This document shows positions 35,000 through 48,060 of a DNA stretch of 64,000 nt, piece after piece. The notes below the pieces were generated by a model. That model was not told where the DNA came from. It was given only the letters and a program-made list of their open reading frames with translations, and did no database searches. Each line of letters starts with the position of its first letter. Position 1 is the stretch's first letter. The position numbers and the translations under genes are program-made. Location of the stretch: the NCBI GenBank assembly GCA_050084515.1, contig CM114271.1, positions 62,248,001 through 62,312,000 on the forward strand, read 5' to 3'. Source of the stretch: Blasia pusilla. Lineage: Eukaryota; Marchantiophyta; Marchantiopsida; Blasiales.

Positions 35000-35035
35000 C
35001 AATAAGACAAAATAAATGCTTATTTTGTCTTATTG
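35000..35035. repeat. 16-bp perfect hairpin with a 4-base loop
   Basis: CAATAAGACAAAATAA (35000-35015) and its exact reverse complement (35020-35035) are separated by ATGC. Confidence 0.95.
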
Positions 35036-35736
35036 CTTAGTGCATTGGGATATCATTTAAATTTGATTGGATGATTGTAATCATTAGGAACAGTAAAATT
35101 ATTATTCTTCTAAGATTTTAGAAAATAGAAATCATATTGAAATTTTGAAATAAATAGCATGATTATTTTTTGAAATAATCTTATTAACTCACATGTGATA
35201 TTTTGGGAAAATTAAATGATTTCGTTCATTAGAATTAGCTAAGATTTTGATAATGAATGTTATTTTGATGGGAAGAATAGTTATTGTTTGAACTTACGGA
35301 TGAATTTATTTACGGGAGTGGGTGTTTTATCTAAAGATGAAATTTTCTTATCACTTTAAGATTTTTAAAAAATTCGATTTAAATTTTAAAATTCGATAAA
35401 TTTTAAACTTTAAAAGATAATTTAAAAAAACTATTATTGACACTTTTTTAAGGCCCTATTGACGTGCTGTAATTGGAAAAATAAAATAAATTGTTTGTAG
35501 CATCATCGCACGGGTACGTACTCCTCCACTGAATAGGCGTGAGGATTGGATGTAGGCAATGGTGTGCTTCTACCTCAAGCACACCATAGCCAGCGTTTAG
35601 AAATCCTTCGTCCGCGATGCTATGCTTTTATTCATTTGTCTAATCGGTTCCCATACGAGACTAGAATGTGGAGCGAAGCATGCCCGTCGCAATTACAGTT
35701 CCAAGGCTCGAGGACGTCACGAACTATCCGATGTAG
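35036..35736. other. AT-rich stretch, then GC-balanced sequence
   Basis: There is nothing I can assign. Composition changes near 35510, just before the tandem repeat. Confidence 0.35.
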
Positions 35737-36150
35737 GCAATTGTTCGGCGCGCCTCGCTCGGTTGTGATACTAACTAAAGAACTCGAAACTGGCTTGGGG
35801 CTTGAACGTACGACATAATAAGGATGTCTGAAGAATTTCTCCTTTCTTCTGCATGATGTGTCTTGTGACGATCATCCATTGCAAATCTTCGCTGTCACCT
35901 CGCTCTGTTGAGGAAATCTCGAAAATGACTCCGAGCCTAGACGTACCAGAAGAATAATTTCTCCCTTCTTCATGACAGAGATTTTGTGTGTGCTCGTCCG
36001 GATAATCCGTTGTTGCAAATCTTCGCTACCGCCTCGCTCCGCTGTGACACTGACTGAGACGAGAAAGCGAAATGACTCGGAGATTGCATGTACAAGGAGA
36101 AAAATGTATGAAGAATTTCTCCTTTCTTACTGGCAAAGATTTACTGTGGC
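35737..36150 (+). repeat. Three-unit degenerate tandem repeat, about 134-143 bp period
   Basis: Units start at about 35737, 35881 and 36015, each with a GCAAWTSTTCG-like start, CGCCTCGCTC, a GACTGAGA-like middle and GAAGAATTTCTCCTTTCTT near the end. Identity is moderate. No continuous reading frame runs through the units. Confidence 0.65.
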
Positions 36151-37500
36151 CGAAGCTGATATTCCATTTTTTTCATAAAACTATGAATATTTAGCGTTAA
36201 TCAAATGTGGATCGTTCCACCTAAGCTTAGATAGGGGACTGGATCGAGGATACTGTTAGAATGATGCATCTTAATCATCAATCGGAACTAGGTTTTGTCA
36301 ACTGCTTCAGTTTTGATATTTCCCACAAATTTTGAGCGAAGGCAATCTCACTAGTACTTTAGGGCATACACCTTATCTTCACTGGTATGTCTTACAGCGT
36401 GAAGCCTCACGCTTGAAGGGACTATTGAGCGATGGCTGAAATAAATCCTTAACATCATTTATCACTAATCATTATTCGTTCATTCAAAACGAATCTATAG
36501 CACGTATCTATCTGATTCTATCACGGTTAGAGTGAAGCAAGGGCATCATTTAACGTGGAAGCCACTGCTACTTGACACGCGTCATGTACCGGTGACTTCA
36601 ATTTCTCACGTCGTTTGTAGGAGATATTTTCTTCTGTCCAATCATAATATGTTTTTGAACGTTAATTACGTTCTTATTTTTGTTCTTAAGAAAACCTGTG
36701 GCGAGGCGGGTCAAGTCAAGAATATTTCCTTCAAATATAGTTGAAAAGACTGAAATCTCATTACTCTTCCCCAACCACACTTTTTTTTCCAAGTGAGTGG
36801 ATCTCGCAGCCGCAGTTGAAGTTCAGGAATATCTACTAGTTGAAAATAGATTGAATTCTAAGAAATGGGAGGTATATTTTTGTCGCAATCACTATCTACC
36901 TCGGCTTTTCATGTCACAAACAAACCATAGCTTTCCTCCTACACTCAAGAATCCAACGACAATCTACTTTCTTTTTGAACTTATTGTCACATTTCTATTC
37001 GTTATAATTTGTGTCGGCAATTTTTTGGTGAATTTTATTTTCGTATCACGTGTTTATGAATTCTATATATAAATAAGAAGTTTAGTTTCCATGTAGAACA
37101 TTACCCATCAAAATTTCTTTTCAATTTTTTATCATAATTTCATTGTGAAAAGATGTCCCATATTTTTTTCCACGGCCAAAATCGAATCAAATAAGTTTTT
37201 CATGGCTACTATCTGTGGACCAATTTTTTCCCAATATTTCTTTTTGAACTCCCGAGCAACTTTTTTCTCTAAACTTTCTCATGAGAAACTTGTCTAGCTC
37301 CTTACTTTTGTCTCTTTTCCATCCCTTAAATCTTTCCTCTTAAATCTCTCATGAGAAGTTGTTCTTAATTTTTTCGTTTCGTCCTTCCCCATAAATATTT
37401 TCTCCGTAAGTAGTTCAAACTAGAATTCATAAATGATCTCCATTCAAACATTTTTTTTCAAAAATTTAAATATTTTAAAGTTCCTTTCACGTTAACTAGT
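36151..37500. other. AT-rich stretch, nothing identified
   Basis: Low-complexity AT-rich sequence. The frame at 36797-37072 encodes a hydrophobic tail but has no family resemblance. Confidence 0.35.
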
Positions 37501-37529
37501 CTGGCCACAGCTGTAAGGCACATGATTGG

Positions 37530-40500
37530 ATCTATGTTGAAGAGAAAGGGTCTCTAGCATTGGAGTCTCCATCCGTCCAAGTAGGCTGCAAAAGCCTGTT
37601 TGCTTGGGCACGCTGCAAAGCTATGGAGACCCGTTGCCTACAATATAGTATCGCAGTGGCGAAGGACAACCCACTTCTCGACTGGAGATGATGGGCGCAA
37701 TCCGTAAGGAAAGAGTCAGACCTCTCCCCCATAGCCCCGTACATCTCAATAGCTAGGTGGATAAAGAAATGTGGGTCTTCTTTACCGCCGCCGCTGCCAC
37801 TACCATCGCCGCTCCTTTTGGAAATCTCCCTTATGCCACCACTTGGGCTCGCACCGCCTCCCACGTAGGATCCGTCACTACAACATCCGCTACCACCACC
37901 TCAGACTCCCGCATCATGAAGAGATCAGCACGCATAAGGGAATCCCGCATGGAGTAGTGCCTCTCTCTGCACATGGAAGCCACTCTCCCGAGCAATAGAG
38001 AACATAATATCCCGCACTGCATCGTGAGTGGCTATCCTATCAACCCCAACTAGACACCGTGCCAAATGCACATCAAGTGGATCCTGACTCCGGCGACACT
38101 CGCAATGTGACGAACCAACCACCGTTGGTTGGGGCAGGCCCAGTCGAAACCTCATAGCTGTAGTGTAGGTAAGTGGTGCGATGCGGAAAGCCGGGATGAG
38201 GGGACGAGCCCCCACCCATGAGCCTGCCCCCTTTCCAGAGCAAGAGCGAATACATGTCCTAACCTCCATGGGGATATTCCCGTCTGACATAGTAGCTCTA
38301 AACAATGCATCAAAGTGGGCTTCCATCAAAGAAGATTGGAGCCCAAACTGTCTGGAGGTAACTAGGGAAGAGAAAGCGGGAAGAACTTCTCTAGCCTCAA
38401 CAAGAAGGGAGTCTCTACAAGCTGTGAGTGAAGACTGAAGTGGGAAAAAACCATTGCAACCCGGGAAACGTACTATAAAAGTAGCGGTCTATCCCTAACC
38501 AATAATCAGGAGCAAAGGAGGGGTGCTACAGTGGCCCAACTCCCTAAAAAGGCTGAAGATGCCACTAACTCAGTTGCTATGAGACCTACTCCACCAAAGG
38601 CAATCGGCCAAGAAGCATGTCGACGAGCTAACTCCCCCGCGGGGCACTCTAATGAGCTAGGTCCTAGAAGATCCCCAAATGCCTATAAAATCTTTCTATC
38701 AAAGGATCTATACAAGGAAGAAATATGGCTAGTCGCCCACATGGTTCTACACAAATAACCAAGTCTACGGGCAAAATATGACGAGAGGATTCCATAAGCT
38801 ACTTGAGGGTCACCAATCCTCGTGAGATCGTCAACATGAAGAAGATCCTCAGTAAGAGCCGCCACCAGAAAACTCGATACAAAGTCCTGGCTCCCGAGTG
38901 GGACTCCCAAGACGCGAAGCCCTCCAGCAGGTGTCAAAAAACCGTTGGATAAATGAATATCCGGTGGCAAGCCTAATGAAGACCAAGCCTAGCACTTTCC
39001 CACCGTCACTGCGAGGCCGACGTGTGCCAACTGTGCTGAAAAGTGTTGAAATGCAGGAAGGACCAAGTCTCCAGGGACAACAATGTGAGTATCATCTGCC
39101 AACGAAGGGAAAATGCAACCCGGGAAAGCCTCCACCGTAGAAAGGACCGCTCGATAATGAGCCAAAGAAAACAATGCAGCACCCAAGGGATCACCCTGAC
39201 GCGTCCCGGTAGCAGACTCCAAGACCGTGACCTCCTCCTCGAACCTACCGTGGTGAAAATATAGAGCCGAGGGGGCCCCATAAAAAGCCTGCACAAAGGG
39301 AATCTGACTCGCTATGGGACCCCCTACGTCTCTCAACTCCGTGAAGATAGTTGCCCGAGACACTGGGTTAAAGGCGTTCTCCACATCAACTTGGAGAACC
39401 ATCCACTTGGGATGTATATCTAAACATGCCCTCAAACCTAAGGCTACGGCCTCACAACTGGTGGCAACTCCGAACTGGTGCGGACTCAGATGTGAGTGTA
39501 AAGCCTCGCAGAATTGCAAAGCGATAGTGCGACTCACCAACCGCAAGAGCACCTCCCCTATGGCAATCAGACGGATCCCTCCACCCTCCTTCAATAACGC
39601 CAAAAGTCGCCCTGCCCCATTACCTGGGCTACTACTCTTGGCACTCTCCCCGGAGCTATGTGAGAGGCAACCTGAGCAACTCGGAAAAGCCGCTAGCAGA
39701 GTCCTCGGAGGGAAAGAAATCACGAAGGTGTTCGTACATCATATCGGACAACCCTCCGGCTGCTATCCTAGGGGAACACCCGAGTGCCCGTGCAAAGAGG
39801 GACAGGTCTAGGCATAAGGTCGTGTCACGATGGAAGTTACGTACAAATGTTGGGATGTCAACCACAGGATGAGGATGTAGCCTCTGGAGGGCGTCAATGG
39901 TAACAGCGGAAGGAGGAGCCATATCCAATGGGCGGAGCGTACGAGCTGCTCGTGAGTACTCCCCGGATTGCCCAAGTCTCCTACATCGTCGCAATCTGGA
40001 AGCTACAAGATCGTCCACTGGGAAACCATGTGGAGTGCTACCTCTGGCATATGCCACAAACTCGCTCTGTAGAGACTCCCAATCACCTCCTCGGAAGCGC
40101 CGCAATCGGGCCACAACCTCTCTATGGCCAGCCTTCCCTCCTCGGGTATAGCGAAGACACCATCGTGGAAGGAGAAGTAGTAGATACCACGAGAGCTCAT
40201 CCATAGGATCAAGTGCGATCCTAGATAAGGGAAGGAGGAAAGACTGGAAAAGCTCATCCCGAATAGCATGAGGGATCATATGAAACAACCTCGGGCAGGC
40301 AAATTGGGTCTCAAAGAGACCTGTGATGCTGCCAATATGGGACCTCAACCACTCCCATGCCTCGGGAGGGGGCGATGATGCATGAAGTACCGGTGAGCAT
40401 CCATGATCGACTAGAGGAACCATCCATCTGAATCTATCAAAGTCAGGATGTTTAGTCACTAAATGGTTCTGAATTCCTGAACGAGTGAAGAATTCGGGAC

Positions 40501-40600
40501 AACAAGGGCATTTCGTATCCCGGATAGACGACCCACGAGCCCCTATGCGAGGGGCCGATGCGGGTCGAGGCATGGACACCTCTTACCAAGAAGAGAACAT
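37530..40600 (-). mobile_element. Decayed non-LTR retrotransposon with restriction-enzyme-like endonuclease
   Basis: Read on the minus strand, a C2H2 finger (CPCC...H....H, 40448-40510) opens a frame that includes the block LLLLPRWCLRY, then shifts into a reverse transcriptase. The RT shows RLIAIGEVLLRLVSR, LQVDVENAF, GTRQGDPLG, and the catalytic SLADDTHI (ADD at 39091-39099). After broken sequence come a CxC...H...C knuckle (HCEC to HLARC, about 38050-38106) and an endonuclease-like block RADL...VADVVVTDP near 37860-37945. A conserved tail (YGAMGER, RQRVSIALQRAQA) ends near 37560. This N-finger, RT, CCHC, RPD/DV order is that of R2/NeSL-type elements. Frameshifts and stops make it inactive. 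Confidence 0.8.
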
Positions 40601-41090
40601 GACCCCCTCCGTCAAACTCGAGAGACAAACCCCACCAAAATTCGCCCCATAACCCCCATTGGAACTAGCCCTAATGGTAATCGACTCTCTTCCCGCCCAC
40701 GGAAATGCTCTCCCTAGTATGAACTCTTATCTACCATCTTCACCTAGGACCTATGGCCCAACCCCTTCCCAAAACAATGTAGAGATAGTATGAAGGTACT
40801 AATGATATGGAAAAAGAATAGATGGAAAAAATAGATGGGAATAGAGTGGGATAAGGGAGAAAAACATGGGTCAAACGTGAATAAGAAACATGTGTGGCTA
40901 TAGGATAAGGACATAGAGAAAAAAAAGGGGTGGTGTGGAATAACATCATGAGTTGTCTTGGAAACATGCAAGGCATGACAACGAAACGAGACAACAAAGA
41001 CGACCCTAATACCTACATGAGAAACCCTAAAAAAACAAAAATTTACAAAACAAAATAAAATGAAAAATACTTAAGTATAAGATTGACGCT
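40601..41090. other. Intergenic stretch
   Basis: Just upstream of the non-LTR element. It may include its 5' UTR. Nothing else is seen. Confidence 0.3.
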
Positions 41091-41900
41091 ACGGATCAAA
41101 ACGTAGAGGAAGTTGATATCTCCATTTTGATATAACACACGACCCCCCTCCATCCTCCATCCCACCATCAAAATCCTTCCCATCCCCGCCGCCGTCCCGT
41201 AGAGCTCCGCCGCGCCCTCCTGTCTCCTCCAAACTCGGAGAGAGGAGGAGACGGACACACGCACGCACTGAATAGTGACTCACTCGAAGGGTGAGTGATT
41301 GAAGCCCACTGCATAGTACAGTCCAGTGCCAGATCCAGGGCGGTAAGTTAGTAGCGTTAGCAGCGTGGGATGCCGATGAGCGTGAGTCCTATTCCAAATT
41401 CTCACTGCAAAATTGCAAAGGGCAACTTCAATCGCGTTCTTGGACATGTCAGTGCAGTGATCCGTATCATCAATCTTATAGTGACAGCAAGAGGGAAGCG
41501 GATCCCCCTCTCCTGCTGACGTTGCGAGTGCAAGGAATCGTAACCAACAAGAGGAGAATCGATTCCTGAAATTTTCATCAATCGAATCTTAGAACGAAGG
41601 CTATGTTGCGGCTGGAAGCCTCGCATTCTTGCAGACCCAGTGTAAGGTGGTGTGGGGGGGTGGGTTCCGGAGAGATTCCGTCTCCGGAACCCGAACTTGT
41701 GCAGAAATTACACAAGATCGTTGCTTCTAAGCTGGACACGAAGAAAAATCAACTGCAAAGAGTTTCATATTTCTTCCCCGCTCATCTTAGTGGTTACATC
41801 ATAAGCCTAATACTAGCTTTCTTCAAATTGGAAGTTTCACTCCAATTGCTCACTATTCCTTGTTCTCCCCGTGTTTGACATTCTGCTCAGTGCAATCGAG
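41091..41900 (+). other. GC-richer segment with possible first exon
   Basis: A CT-rich, GC-rich leader-like stretch precedes an ATG at 41603. The frame starts MLRLEASHSCRPSV and could run into a donor-like GTAAGG at 41642, or read on to 41878 with a hydrophobic end. I cannot find further exons or a family. This may be a truncated gene. Confidence 0.25.
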
Positions 41901-42258
41901 TGCTTCTTTGCAAAGGAGTTGAGTTAAATCTGCAATCTATTGGAAGCCTAGAGGTCTATGGAGGCCTTCCATATGTGTGATTCATTGTCTATGGGAAGCC
42001 GAGATGTTCATGGAAGATAGTGGCATTTCATGGGACATGCAATTTTTTCATTTGGAGGCTTAGACAACGAACGATGTTATTGGCTAAAAAAGATATGCGT
42101 GAGGAGGAGAGTCGTTTGCAACATGAAGAGGCCTTGACGATAATATAGATGTGAACTCTTAGAGGCCCTTAGACTTATGTCCGTTCAACTACGCCACTTC
42201 ACCATTCATCACTTTGGAACGCGAATTATATTTCATGTCACCAACTGAATTAAAGGGC

Positions 42259-42300
42259 CCATTTTCTATCATCTAGCACGCTCACGATGATAGAAAATGG
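42259..42300. repeat. 15-bp perfect inverted repeat with a 12-base loop
   Basis: CCATTTTCTATCATC (42259-42273) pairs exactly with 42286-42300. Confidence 0.95.
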
Positions 42301-42399
42301 TCTTCAAATGTGCCCAAAATTTTCGAGTGCATAAACTTATGAAATTTTTTGAATTATCCAACAACTTCCCTTGGACAAACCAGTTGTTACCATATCTGC

Positions 42400-43170
42400 T
42401 AGAAAGATGGGTGCCTTGCGACCCGGCTCTCAATGAGTCACTCCCTAAGGACCCGGTCCATGCGTCCGGACGTCGGCCCACGGTTCGGGATCATGGTTGA
42501 TCCGACGGACGAGATTCATAGAACGTAAGACCCAAGTATCCGTTCCACCCATCAAGAATCAACTAGAAGAAAATAACGAATTGCTATACTAAAATCACAA
42601 CCACGAACCAGGCCCCATGAGACCGGGTCCTAAACTCTCACTCTCGCCCTAACCTAACTCACAACAACAATCCACCTCAGCCTCCCCGGAAGAAGAAGGA
42701 GTCCAAGATGGAGAGTGGACCCAAGGACGAGTCCCGCATCGCTCCGGTCCTCGCCACAACACGTCCGACGTCCCAAAGTCCCGACGGTTCGATGAGCCCA
42801 TGCGGCTCGACGGACCGACGGATCGGTCTACTGCTGACGACTTCTCTTTGACTGAAGTTACTTTACGGAACGAAACTCCCACCCCCCAACTTCAAAAGTC
42901 GGGGAAGTCGCTGTGAAGGAACGGGTGCAGCCCGAACGCGAGCGATTGACTGACCGGTGAAATTGACCACGTTCGTCCTTCGCGGCGGGACTCGGGTCCA
43001 CTGCAGCGACGAAAACGTGCACTTCGAGGCCGATCTCATAGGAAATGCTCCGACTAGGCGCGGCGACGGTGCGACCGCCGCCGCGCGCCGCGCACTTAGC
43101 TGCTAACGGCCGTTTAGTCTGTTAGCGCGACGGTCACGGATGTCATTTCGTTAGCGCGGGGAATAATTTT
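42400..43170. other. GC-rich island without recognisable gene
   Basis: CpG-rich sequence (for example CGGCGACGGTGCGACCGCCG near 43060) between AT-rich flanks. The minus-strand frame at 42649-42882 is Ser-rich and unassigned. It may be an unmethylated promoter-like relic. Confidence 0.3.
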
Positions 43171-43360
43171 CTCGTCAAAATTGCGAGAGTAATAAGTCTC
43201 GTGTTTTAAATTTCCGAACGTTATTTTTAATTAATCTCGAATTATTCTATTGGTTCGAATTATGTGAGTCATCTTATTGATTGAAAGTACCAATAAATGA
43301 ATGATGAACCTCAATAAATATGCATGATAGAAAATCTATCGGAAAAACTAAATAGGGGAT

Positions 43361-43826
43361 TCAAAGAGTCAAGTATCCAAATATCACAATCGGCCTTAAA
43401 AAGGAAGAAAGGAGAGTCATCCCCTTTCGACTAAATTCACCAATAGTAGAAACAATATCAGCAACTCCTAGAGAACGATGATTACTACTAAGTGGGCCTC
43501 TAGCGCCGACGTCTCCCGTAGCATGAGCTCGCCGCAAAAGCCCATTAGCTTGGACACGCTGCAAAGCTATGGACACTCGTTGCCTACAATGAAGAATTGT
43601 AATAGCTAAGGACAATCCTTTTCTGGACTGGAGATGAGCGCACTCCGTAAGGAACCTCTCTCCCATAGCCCCGTACATCTATGGATGGGGAAACAAATCA
43701 GTGTCCATCGTGGAGTCGACTATAAATTTGGGTCTTCTTCACCTCCGCCGCCGCCGCTACTTATAGCAATCTCTCTTGTGTGATATCCCCTACGTACCGC
43801 ATCGTGAGTGGCTATACTAGCCAAGA
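43361..43826 (-). mobile_element. 5'-truncated second copy of the non-LTR element
   Basis: It encodes the same C-terminal tail as 37755-37560 (MYGAMGER, LTECAHLQSR, CRQRVSIALQR). The nucleotide match continues up to GCATCGTGAGTGGCTAT at 43795-43812, corresponding to 38020-38036 in the first copy, with internal deletions between. Having only the 3' part is typical of target-primed reverse transcription. Confidence 0.75.
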
Positions 43827-46056
43827 AGAGAGGAGTTTGCAAAATGAAAGGGCACTCTCTACTAATAACATTGATGATTGATGATGATGATGATTATCAT
43901 TTTTGGATTTAAGACAAATATCTATACTATTATGAATTGTTGTTTACTAATTCCTTTCTTATGAACAATCCCTTGTAGCAATCACATTTATGAGAAATTG
44001 AATAGTGTTAAGGATCACGAAAACAAGAGTTATTTGAAGATGTTGTGAAAAGAATGGTTTGATTTGCAAACACCTATCTGATTGATGTATAATAATGAGC
44101 ATTAGAAAAAGTGTTTTAATGACATAGGCAATAAGAAAAATATCAGATAGCATTCTCTTACGATGCAGAAACTATACATTAGAATAATCTTATGAGTGGA
44201 TAATTTTCACCAAATTCCCTTTCTAGTTGTAAAATGTAGAGTGATCATGACAACAAATCTCAATATAAAAAAAAAGATGCAGCTGATGGATGTGTGAGAG
44301 TTTTTCACAACTTGATAGTTCAGGATAGTTGTATTAAATATATTGTTATCCAATTAGCACTTAACAATAACCTCATTAAAGTCTACAGATCAATATCAGA
44401 GTTTATCTATATCAAAGACCATTCTAAGTACTACAAATGGATCTTCCCGCTAATGTTGTTATATGCTATAACAACTCGTAAGACAAAAGGTAGTATAGTT
44501 ATATTTAAATGCTTGATTATATTGAAGAATGCTATCACATTTGGTTTAATGTATGTAATGATGTCAAGAGTGTCAAGTAAAAAAAAGCTTTGAATCTTTC
44601 GGAATTTAGCACCTTATGATTCTCTCGTCAATGATATGATTCCCTAGGCTCAACATGTATGTATTCACTACCATGTTACTTACTGTTTCAAAATTTCTCA
44701 ATGATGAGCAACATGAAGTCATTGGCTCAACCTCTCATCTTCTCATAGGATGAGCACTTCATGATTGCTCAATTTAGAAACACATTAGAATTCCCTTTTC
44801 CTTACAAATGCATATGCACATACATATGTTTCATCCTCACCATCATCAAGTCAAAATCAAGCTCTAGAACAGCTTTCAACTAGCGTATGAGGCATGTCAA
44901 TCTCTACAACAAACATTACAAATGTTCAAATGTATACAGAAGTCTTTTTTTGTATTATGTAGTGAATTTATTAGGTAGTTGACTATTAATTCTCAATGCT
45001 AAATCAAATCCTTGTGTTTGATATAGATCCTTATAGTTAGTCATGAATTTGCAAGGCTACTTTTGGAAGAAATTTCAAAAGAGTATGAGTAGGATTGAGT
45101 TGTGTTTTGTGGCCCAACACAACTACAAATGAGATATGCAGACGACATGGGATACAACTTTTTTTTATGGCGGGAAGGGATAACAAAAAGAGATATTTCA
45201 AGATGATATATGAGAGGAAATCTTGGGACTCCAACTTTCGTGGGAAGAGTGGTGCTTCACCTCCAACAGATATTTCAAACATATTTATTTTTATTCATTG
45301 ATGCAATTCATATTAGCCACTTCCCCTTTTTATTAAAAGTTTTCATTCTTTGTATAGGGATTTAAAAAGAGGCGCTACTCTTGAAAGAGGTGGAGTTTAG
45401 AGAACTAAAGCTCACCAAATCAGATGCAATCAAAGAACTAGCAAGGTTGCATGTATCATTAGGCTACCAAAGTTGAGAGAGCTAAGATATATACTTATAG
45501 TACCCATGGAAGTAGTTGTAGACTTATCGGCAAGTTAGGCTACAACATTGATGAGAAAAATGCACGAGGCAAGTAAGAAAGGCCTAAAAGTACACCCAAA
45601 TGTATTGGCACCTAATATTATAAATCTGGACGACCTAGAAAAAGATATAGTAGTTTCGACCCCATATATTGTCAACCACATTTTTAGTTACCACTACTGG
45701 TAACAAACTATTTGCAAGCATAGATGTTTGAGGAAGTACTGAACAAGGTTGCATATGGACAAAGACCGTGTCCTTGGACATGTCTATGTCCGTGGACTTA
45801 CGTCTGTGCTATGGAAGGACTTGTCCATGTGGACCTCACCTTCCCCTTCTTTCTCATTCCATCCACTTGCCTTCATGTTTCATATTTTCCTCTTTTTCCT
45901 CCTTCCACCTCCTCCCCCTTATTGTTGTCATTTTCCTTTGACCTACCTTCCATCATAAGCTATAAGTGTGGGCCCCACTTCTTGTAATCCATGTCCACAC
46001 TTGTTTGTCCTAAGTACAAACTTGTCTGTTTTTCTATAACCATGCTACAAAAGCAT
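43827..46056. other. AT-rich gene-poor stretch with a Helitron-like end
   Basis: Near 43828-43875 lies a degenerate Helitron-like 5' end (GAGGAGTTTGCAAA, GGGCACTCTC). The segment 45765-45835 repeats TGTCCGTGGAC-type motifs seen near 12000-12060. No gene is supported. Confidence 0.35.
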
Positions 46057-46384
46057 CTGATTATGTTCTACCTTTAACAGGAACTATTCTATCACCTTGT
46101 CTAGATAGGACCAAAATTTAGTTCTAACACGTCTCATGCTAATTAGTTCAAGATTTTTGCTAATGCAGCAGTATGGGCTAGCTATGTGTTGTATGTTTGC
46201 AAACTTTCTAAAGATATCGGCTCATTATGTTCTACCTTTAGTAGGAAATATTCTATCACCTTGGCTAGATAGGACCAAAATTAAGTTCTAACTTGTCTCA
46301 TGGTAATTAGTTCAAGACTTTTGCTAATGCAACCGTATGGGCTACCTATGTGTTGTATGTTCGCAAAATTTTTCAAGATATCGG
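46057..46384 (+). repeat. Tandem duplication of a 164-bp unit
   Basis: Units 46057-46220 and 46221-46384 agree closely along their length (ATGTTCTACCTTTA, CTAGATAGGACCAAAATT, TTGCTAATGCA, and the end AAGATATCGG). They are non-coding. Confidence 0.9.
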
Positions 46385-48060
46385 ATATAAATAATTATCT
46401 TTGATGTTGTGGCTCGTTAATTTTACTCACACTATTTTCATATCTCACAATGGCATGTTCTTGTTTTGATTTTTCAATAAGATCGTTAATTTGGCTTTCA
46501 TTGATTACTAACTTACTACTCTTTTAACTTGTATTTTCGACTTCTTTACACATACCTTCACTGTCACAAATTGCTATATTTATTATAAGCCTTTTCTATA
46601 GTCGCAATATCTATGTAAGGTTTTTCCATTCCTAAATTGAAGGTGCTCTAAGGATTGTGACATTGCAGATATCCAAGTTTAATCCCAATTATACTAGCTT
46701 ATATTTACATTCGGCATATTACAGAAAATCAACGAGACCATTATTGCTGTACATGTTTTGTTGAAGCTTTTTAATGGACATTGAAACATTATATTTTCCA
46801 TTTAGATCAACTCGTGAGGTGGCATCATGATCTCTGGTTCTACACCGTATCATGTATCTCCAACTTTAGATCATTTGAAGTGCAACACTATAATTGCATC
46901 TATCAATCCAATTCTCTACATGTATCTTTCAATTTCACATGTATTTCTTTTTTATAAGAGGCTAGAATACATAGTTGAGTGATCATTGCATTATACAAGA
47001 TTTTTTTTATATGCCCGAACATACTTGCCCTTGCATATACAATCGATATTCTCGTTGCTGGTATTTTTATTTCGTCTTTTTTACGCAATTGGATACTTGG
47101 GTTTCGTGTCCTACGATAGTATGTTAAATTTTTTTCTTGTAATAGGTTGTGTGTATGTCAGCCAGTTTAGCCAAACATGCTCTATTTTACTCTTTCAATG
47201 AAACATACCATGATACAGACGCATGCGTTTCTCGTGTAGCTCTGTAATTATAAACGGTGAAGTTCTCGTCTTGTTAGCTTTTCCCCAAAATATCATAAAC
47301 TCCTTTTTAGGTTAATAGTACTCAAGTTTTGGCTGTGGGAGAGTTGGAAACTGCGGATGGCATCATATTGATATTAAATGCAACTCAGAAAAGTCATGTG
47401 AATTAATCCAAAAATAGGCAATCTCAATAGGAGCACAACCATTCAATGTCAATGTGGGGAGTAGACGACAAACAAATAATTCCTTACATCAGATTGCCCA
47501 AGTACGAGGGAGTATCATGAACACTAACAACATCCTTAATCATAAGGTTCTCGAAAATTTATTTGCAACTGTAACTTTGCAGATCCGTAAACTCTTTCGT
47601 TTTAGCAGATACCATCTCAATCTAAGGCAAATAGGCAATGCAATGTGTTAATCTCCAAATTTTTCGATTGTTTAGCAGTAGCATCGGCGGGGATTGTTTA
47701 GGATAGTCCTCCAGATAATCATAAGCGATTCTTTCCTTTCAAGACACCCCCTTCTACACAATCGTGGCCCAAACTCCAACTTTTTCATGGTCTAAAAATC
47801 TGAACATATATGAAAAAAATTAAGCTATTTTTTAATTTCATTTCCCCTTTATAGTTTAGTGTGTTAAGAAATCCAATACGTAGAGGTAAGTCTAACAAAT
47901 TCGGGTCCGAATTTATATACCTAGTAGAACCCTCCTCATGTGTCGACACTCCTCCTCCTTTTACTTTTATTGTTATACCCTTCTACTGATGACACGTGTC
48001 ATTCAAGGATAATTAAATTAAGAGGAAAAAAACTGTCCATTAATATATAACGAAACTGCA
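46385..48060. other. AT-rich stretch, nothing identified
   Basis: No supported feature. Short frames near 46986 and 47454 show no family. Confidence 0.35.
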
